From Rhizobium mesosinicum (GTDB lineage Bacteria > Pseudomonadota > Alphaproteobacteria > Rhizobiales > Rhizobiaceae): a stretch of 64,000 nucleotides of DNA. A program made the translations under genes and the position numbers. Location: positions 1 to 64,000 of the forward strand of contig NZ_JAEUAK010000014.1 of the NCBI RefSeq assembly GCF_019511345.1, written 5' to 3'. Shown here in pieces: positions 60,063-64,000 of the stretch. The notes under the pieces are model-generated. The model made no database searches, was not told the DNA's origin, and saw only the letters and a list, made by a program, of their open reading frames with translations. Position 1 is the stretch's first letter. Each line of letters opens with the position of its first letter.

Positions 60063-63000
60063 ATGGCCGTCAGAAACAATCCGAAACGGGAAAAGCAGAT
60101 CGAGAGCGCGCGCAAGATCGCAGCCGCGACCGGCGAGCCCCATCTCGATCCCGAGATCCTCTTCGGCCGCGCAAGCGGCGACGACCTCGAACTCTACACA
60201 CCAGAAATGCTTGCGCTTTCGGCCGTACACTCGGCAGCCGAACTCGCCATGTGGGACCGCAAGACCCCGCGCGTCAGCATTGACACGGTCACCGATGTCA
60301 CACCCGGCGGCGTCGCAGTCTCAATCCTTTCGGTGACGGATCACAACAAGCCCTTCCTGTACGAATCCGTCATGGGTGAGGTGACCAGCACCCACCGCGA
60401 CATCTCCATGGCAGTTCATCCAATCCTGATTCTGGAAGACGGCAAGATACCGGAACTCTATTCCGCTGATGTGGCGAGCGATCCGGCAAAGCGGGTCAGC
60501 CACATCCAGCTTCATATCTCGCCGCTGAGCCCCTCCCAGGCCGCCGACCTGATCAAGCGCATCAAGTCAGTGCTCGAGCAGGTAGAGCTTGCCGTTTCCG
60601 ATTGGAAGCCAATGCTTGCCCGCGTCGATGAAGTGATTTCAGAGCTTTCGAATTATAACGCCAGCCGCAAGAAGGCCGACCGCGACGAGGCGATCGCCTT
60701 TCTGACCTGGCTGCGCGACGAGAACTTCACCTTCCTCGGCATGCGCGACTACGTCTATTCCGGCAAGGGTCCTGATGCCAAGGTCGAACGCGACAAGGGA
60801 ACAGGCCTCGGCATTCTCTCCAACCCCGAAGTTCTTGTTCTGCGCACCGGCAAGGACGCCGTGACGACGACGCCGGAAATTCTCGCCTTCCTTGATGGTC
60901 CCGACTTCCTGATCGTCACCAAAGCCAATGTGAAATCCACGGTTCATCGCCGCGCTTACATGGATTATGTCGGCGTCAAGCGCTTCGACGCACAGGGCAA
61001 TGTGACGGGCGAACTGCGCATCGTCGGCCTGTTCACCTCGACTGCCTACACCTCCTCTGCCAGCGAAATTCCGTTGCTGCGGTCCAAGATCGAAAAGGTG
61101 AAGGAGCATTTCGGCTTCGACCCGATGAGCCACTCGGGCCGCATGCTCGACAACACTCTGGAATCCTATCCGCGCGACGATCTTTTCCAGATCGACACCC
61201 AGCTTCTTGCGTCCTTCGCCGAGCAGATCAACGACCTCGCCGATCGCCCGCGCGTGCGCGTACTGCCGCGCATCGATCATTTCGACCGGTTCGTCTCGGT
61301 CATCGTCTTCGTGCCGCGCGAGGAATATGATTCGATTGTGCGGGAGCGCATCGGTGCCTATCTGAAAACCGTCTACGACGGTCGCGTTTCCGCCTACTAC
61401 CCCGCCTTCCCGGAAGGCGGGGTGGCGCGGGTGCATTTCATCATCGGGCGTTCGGGCGGTAAGACGCCGCGCATCCAGCAGGCGAAGCTGGAGGAGGCAA
61501 TCCGCCAGATCACGGCACGCTGGGACGATCAGTTCGAGGCGCTGGCCGGACCGAAGGCCCCGAAGATTTCTGTCGATCATGCATTCCGCGATTCGTTTAC
61601 GCCGCAGGAGACGGTCGCCGACCTCGCCGATATCAACGCTTGCGCCGCCGGCGAACCGATCCGCATCAAATTCTACTATCGGCAGGAAGAAAGCGGTCGC
61701 ATCCTCTCGCTGAAGATCTTCCACGCCGGCGGCCAGCTGGCGCTTTCCCGCCGCGTGCCGCTGCTTGAAAATCTCGGCTTCAACGTCGTCAGCGAGCGCA
61801 CCTTCGACATCGGGGTGCTTGACGCCGAAGGCCAGACGAAGCTCGTCGTGCTGCACGATATGGAGCTTGACGCCCGCGGCGCCGAAATCAATCTCTCCCG
61901 TCACGGTCCGCCCCTCGAAGAGGCGTTCGTTGCAGCCTTCGGCGGCACGATCGACAATGACAGCTTCAACCGGCTGATCCTGTCGGCCGGCCTGTCGGCT
62001 CGCGAGGTGAACGTCCTGCGCGCCTATGCACGCTATCTGCGCCAGGCCGGTATTGCCTATTCGCAGGACTATATCGCAACGACCCTCGACAAATACCCCG
62101 CCATCGCCGCTTCGATCTTCCGTCTTTTCCACGACACGCTCGACACCAAGCTTTCGGAAAAGGTGCGGCACAAGAAGCTCGCCGAACTGCATCAGGCAAT
62201 CGAAACCGAACTTGCCGACGTGCCGAGCTTAGATGACGACCGTATCCTGCGCCGCTACGTCAACATCATCGATGCGACGTTGCGCACCAATTATTTCCAG
62301 CGCAATGCCGATGGAACGCCGAAGGCGATGCTCGCCTTCAAGCTCGACCCGCATCTGGTGGATGGCCTGCCGGAGCCGAAACCTTTCCGGGAAATCTTCG
62401 TCTATGGCGTCGAAGTGGAAGGCGTGCACCTGCGCTTCGGCCGCGTCGCTCGCGGCGGCCTGCGCTGGTCGGACCGCGCCGAAGATTACCGCACCGAAGT
62501 TCTGGGACTCGTGAAGGCTCAGCAGGTCAAGAACGCCGTGATCGTCCCCGTCGGCGCGAAAGGTGGTTTCTATCCTAAGAAACTGCCGGCCGGCGGCAGC
62601 CGCGAAGAAATCTTCAATGCGGGCAGGGAAGCTTACAAGACCTATATCCGCACGCTGCTTTCGATCACCGACAACATCTCCGGCGTCGACATCATCCCGC
62701 CAGATAATACGGTTCGGCTCGACGGCGACGATCCCTATTTTGTCGTCGCCGCCGACAAGGGCACGGCAACCTTCTCCGACACCGCCAACGCGCTCGCCCA
62801 GGAAGCGGGTTTCTGGCTGGACGATGCTTTTGCATCGGGCGGCTCTGCCGGCTACGACCATAAGAAGATGGGTATCACCGCGCGCGGCGCCTGGGAAACG
62901 GTCAAGCGCCACTTCCGCGAGATGGATATCGACATCCAGACGACGCCCTTCACAGTGGCGGGCGTCGGCGACATGTCGGGTGACGTCTTCGGCAACGGCA

Positions 63001-64000
63001 TGTTGCTCTCGCCGAAGATCAGACTGCTCGCCGCCTTCGATCACCGCGATATCTTCATCGACCCCGATCCGGATATGGAAAAGACGCTCACGGAGCGCCA
63101 GCGCCTGTTCAACCTGCCTCGCTCGAGCTGGCAGGATTTCGACAAGTCTGTTCTGTCGAAAGGCGCCATGATCATCTCGCGCTCTGCAAAATCAGTCACG
63201 CTGACGCCGGAGGCCGTCGCCGCCATCGGCATCGACAAGACGGTCGCCACACCTTTCGAAATCATGTCGGCGATCCTGAGAAGCCCGGTCGACCTGCTCT
63301 GGTTCGGCGGCATCGGCACCTATGTCAAGGCAGCGTCGGAGACTGATACCGACGTTGGCGACCGCGCCAACGATCCGATCCGCGTCACGGCCGACGAAGT
63401 GCGCGCCAAGGTGATCGGCGAGGGGGCCAATCTCGGCGTCACGCAGAAGGGCCGCATCGCCTATGGCCTCAAGGGGGGACGCAGCAATTCCGACGCCATT
63501 GACAACTCTGCCGGTGTCAACACGTCTGACGTCGAGGTCAACATCAAGATCGCGCTGGCGAACGCCATGCATGAACAGCGCCTCACTCGCGCCAAGCGCG
63601 ACCAGCTTCTCGGCAGCATGACCGACGAGGTGGCCGCGCTCGTCCTGCGCAACAACTACCTGCAGTCTCTGGCGATTTCGCTGACATCCCGCAAAGGAAC
63701 GGCAAACGGCCTGGAACTCGGCCGCTTCATGAGCGTATTGGAGGCGGCTGGACAGCTGAACCGCAAGGTAGAGACGCTTCCCGACGATGCCTCCATGTCT
63801 GAACGTTACACTGCCGGTCGGCCTCTGACGCGCCCTGAGATCGGCGTGCTGCTCTCCTATGCCAAGATCGTGCTCTTCGATGCGCTGATCGTCAGCGAAT
63901 TGCCCGACGATCCATATTTCGTAGACACGCTCTTCGATTACTTCCCGGCGAAAATGCAGAAGTCCAACGCATCCGACATCAATAGCCACCGGCTGAAGCG
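60063..64000 (+). CDS. gdhB: NAD-specific glutamate dehydrogenase, large (GDH2/Bac_GDH) type, cut by the window end
   Basis: Open from ATG 60063 (MAVRNNPKREKQIESARK) to the right edge, 1312 codons without a stop; the family is about 1600 aa, so some 280 residues are missing. The N-terminal ACT-like regions are followed by the catalytic domain around residues 790-1150, with GGLRWSDRAEDYRTEVLGLV, KNAVIVPVGAKGGF and the dinucleotide-binding GEGANLGVTQKGR. It deaminates glutamate to 2-oxoglutarate with NAD and supports growth on amino acids. Long minus-strand frames inside it are codon-bias shadows. Confidence 0.95.
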   Translation, partial: MAVRNNPKREKQIESARKIAAATGEPHLDPEILFGRASGDDLELYTPEMLALSAVHSAAELAMWDRKTPRVSIDTVTDVTPGGVAVSILSVTDHNKPFLYESVMGEVTSTHRDISMAVHPILILEDGKIPELYSADVASDPAKRVSHIQLHISPLSPSQAADLIKRIKSVLEQVELAVSDWKPMLARVDEVISELSNYNASRKKADRDEAIAFLTWLRDENFTFLGMRDYVYSGKGPDAKVERDKGTGLGILSNPEVLVLRTGKDAVTTTPEILAFLDGPDFLIVTKANVKSTVHRRAYMDYVGVKRFDAQGNVTGELRIVGLFTSTAYTSSASEIPLLRSKIEKVKEHFGFDPMSHSGRMLDNTLESYPRDDLFQIDTQLLASFAEQINDLADRPRVRVLPRIDHFDRFVSVIVFVPREEYDSIVRERIGAYLKTVYDGRVSAYYPAFPEGGVARVHFIIGRSGGKTPRIQQAKLEEAIRQITARWDDQFEALAGPKAPKISVDHAFRDSFTPQETVADLADINACAAGEPIRIKFYYRQEESGRILSLKIFHAGGQLALSRRVPLLENLGFNVVSERTFDIGVLDAEGQTKLVVLHDMELDARGAEINLSRHGPPLEEAFVAAFGGTIDNDSFNRLILSAGLSAREVNVLRAYARYLRQAGIAYSQDYIATTLDKYPAIAASIFRLFHDTLDTKLSEKVRHKKLAELHQAIETELADVPSLDDDRILRRYVNIIDATLRTNYFQRNADGTPKAMLAFKLDPHLVDGLPEPKPFREIFVYGVEVEGVHLRFGRVARGGLRWSDRAEDYRTEVLGLVKAQQVKNAVIVPVGAKGGFYPKKLPAGGSREEIFNAGREAYKTYIRTLLSITDNISGVDIIPPDNTVRLDGDDPYFVVAADKGTATFSDTANALAQEAGFWLDDAFASGGSAGYDHKKMGITARGAWETVKRHFREMDIDIQTTPFTVAGVGDMSGDVFGNGMLLSPKIRLLAAFDHRDIFIDPDPDMEKTLTERQRLFNLPRSSWQDFDKSVLSKGAMIISRSAKSVTLTPEAVAAIGIDKTVATPFEIMSAILRSPVDLLWFGGIGTYVKAASETDTDVGDRANDPIRVTADEVRAKVIGEGANLGVTQKGRIAYGLKGGRSNSDAIDNSAGVNTSDVEVNIKIALANAMHEQRLTRAKRDQLLGSMTDEVAALVLRNNYLQSLAISLTSRKGTANGLELGRFMSVLEAAGQLNRKVETLPDDASMSERYTAGRPLTRPEIGVLLSYAKIVLFDALIVSELPDDPYFVDTLFDYFPAKMQKSNASDINSHRLK

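Noticed and set aside
60639..62192. 517-codon minus-strand open frame
   Set aside because: It lies entirely inside the glutamate dehydrogenase gene in the opposite strand; its open state comes from GC-rich codon bias and its sequence shows no domain.

Overview
The window looks like chromosome of a Rhizobium/Agrobacterium-type alphaproteobacterium (family Rhizobiaceae). The evidence is gene content and order: rplU-rpmA-acetyltransferases-obgE-proB-proA-nadD, then rsfS-rlmH-envC-ctpA-divergent deacetylase-rppH, an imuA-imuB-dnaE2 mutagenesis cassette with a GTTC-N7-GTTC LexA box, leuD/leuB/asd, and a very large NAD-glutamate dehydrogenase cut by the right edge. Coding density, GC-rich codon use and frequent 4-8 base gene overlaps also fit.

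Positions 136-20417 hold a genomic island of about 20 kb. It is bounded by a 152-bp direct repeat that carries a complete tRNA-Ser(CGA) gene at each end. Its main cargo is a five-gene co-directional block (429-11616): an SNF2-type helicase with a DUF3883 nuclease-like tail, a DUF1156 DNA methyltransferase, a DUF499 P-loop ATPase whose N-terminus carries an intact HEPN-like Rx4H motif, an unrecognised 155-aa protein, and a DUF429 RNase-H-fold protein. The first three match the helicase-methylase-ATPase (Hma) or PglZ-less BREX-like design of phage defence; the HEPN motif and the last two genes are the unusual part.

The rest of the island is mobility and maintenance DNA. It has a serine resolvase with a possible res site, two copies of a ~200-bp structured repeat around a cassette that encodes an apparently catalytically dead serine-recombinase homologue, a tyrosine integrase with TGTAAAGGTC repeats, a short direct repeat flanking a protease-fold/PAN protein and a GIY-YIG nuclease, and an HTH-PIN toxin-antitoxin pair next to the right attachment repeat.

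The core chromosome (20418-64000) is mostly housekeeping: ribosomal proteins L21/L27, Obg, proline and NAD synthesis, molybdate uptake (modABC with a convergent modE and a ModE-box-like operator), ribosome silencing and rRNA methylation, envelope proteins, RNA decapping, iron storage (bfd/bfr), SOS mutagenesis, leucine and lysine/threonine pathway enzymes, pyridoxal kinase, carbonic anhydrase and a diguanylate cyclase. Non-coding items are three tandem hairpins with GGGAGGAGG loops after nadD (on the minus strand, a cuckoo-RNA-like sRNA), two parS-like palindromes, RIME-like palindromes after the PAP2 gene, and a decayed ABC transporter pseudogene beside asd.
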